Shown here in pieces: positions 63,819-64,000 of a stretch of DNA of 64,000 bases (position 1 is the stretch's first letter; the number at the start of each line of letters is the position of its first letter). Under the pieces are notes generated by a model. The model did not search any database. It was not told the DNA's origin and saw only the letters and a program-made list of their open reading frames with translations. The stretch is taken from contig NZ_JAKRGB010000010.1 in NCBI RefSeq assembly GCF_022347725.1, forward strand, positions 124,001 to 188,000. The letters run 5' to 3'. A program made the position numbers and the translations under genes. This stretch comes from Ruegeria sp. Ofav3-42 (GTDB lineage Bacteria > Pseudomonadota > Alphaproteobacteria > Rhodobacterales > Rhodobacteraceae).

Positions 63819-64000
63819 ATGACCAGACCCACCCTACCTCCGCGCTTTCCTGCAATGCCAGACCAGATCAACGCCCAGGTCCGCGCGTTTTACGCCCGTG
63901 TGCGCGAGGACGCGATACTGGGGCCGGTCTTCAACAAACATGTCGACGACTGGCCCGCGCATGAGGAAAAGATCGCCGCCTTCTGGCGCAACGCCATCCT
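63819..64000 (+). CDS. Group III truncated haemoglobin, N-terminal part (cut by window edge)
   Basis: About 60 residues are visible, from ATG 63819. After a Pro-rich start, VRAFYARVREDAILGPVFNKHVDDWP matches the B-C-E helix region of truncated globins, group III, including the Phe-Tyr pair and the WPAHEEKIAAFW stretch preceding the haem site. It probably binds O2 or NO. The haem-proximal His lies beyond the window edge. It follows dnaE2 by 48 bases and may be read from the same transcript. Confidence 0.8.
   Translation, partial: MTRPTLPPRFPAMPDQINAQVRAFYARVREDAILGPVFNKHVDDWPAHEEKIAAFWRNAI

Noticed and set aside
1..64000. tRNA, rRNA, tmRNA, CRISPR array, insertion sequence, prophage or riboswitch
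   Set aside because: No cloverleaf, spaced repeats, transposase, integrase or aptamer-like sequence was found by eye. Faint or divergent RNA elements could be missed without covariance models.

Overview
This GC-rich window looks like chromosomal DNA of an alphaproteobacterium of the family Rhodobacteraceae, most likely a Ruegeria/Roseobacter-type marine bacterium. Supporting signs are the flagellar gene order, a candidate CtrA box, LexA-type direct repeats of the form GTTC-N7-GTTC, class I cytochrome c, the mix of betaine-catabolic genes, and an intergenic hairpin followed by TATTTTTGGCCAG that I recall from roseobacter genomes. I saw no rRNA, tRNA, CRISPR array, insertion sequence or prophage. 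Coding density is very high, with many ATGA or TGATG overlaps, and no gene-free stretch exceeds about 260 bases.

Region by region. 1-1970: the end of an OmpR-type response regulator and its histidine kinase. 1975-9885: a flagellar block with fliF-fliH-fliN-fliP leftward and fliL, a PflI/DUF6468-like gene, a MotE-like gene, motA and a large unknown secreted protein rightward, around a shared promoter with a candidate CtrA site. 9991-15359: a leftward betaine operon (betB, a GcvT-fused FAD dehydrogenase, an MmgE/PrpD protein) behind a predicted BetI operator. 15551-15880: a small two-repeat protein behind a perfect SOS-type box. 15885-20047: a K+ channel, trhO, and the NAD salvage genes pncA and pncB. 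20051-27549: a leftward family 5 (peptide/opine) ABC transporter operon that contains a pentameric ligand-gated ion channel gene between the binding protein and the permeases and ends in an aldehyde dehydrogenase. 27720-30943: panB-panC and glpK.

30957-39171: mostly leftward housekeeping genes (smpB, idi, cytochrome c, a P1-family peptidase, an SDR, arfB, a queuosine-precursor transporter, a phytase-like esterase, mepA, an MFS exporter). Between the queuosine transporter and arfB lies a short unit with an 18-codon ORF, a perfect Shine-Dalgarno and a strong terminator. 39301-46149: yggT, recQ, yaaA, a VOC protein, a hybrid histidine kinase and a signal-peptide-bearing hydratase-like protein. 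46151-52828: a four-gene leftward MoxR/DUF58/DUF4159 operon. 52881-64000: DUF1285, an EamA transporter, hydroxypyruvate isomerase, DUF2798, polA, a Cys-rich secreted protein, a CHCC zinc finger, a lone ABC ATPase, DUF1203, a short DnaE2 behind a LexA-like box, and the start of a group III truncated haemoglobin.

The points most worth following are: the ligand-gated channel inside an ABC importer operon (24932-27549), the tiny ORF and terminator ahead of arfB (35116-35294), the SOS-box small protein (15514-15880), the unknown 711-residue secreted protein translationally coupled to motA (7750-9885), and the DnaE2 without its usual C-terminal OB region. No database search was run. All family calls come from reading motifs, and starts were adjusted by hand from Shine-Dalgarno positions.
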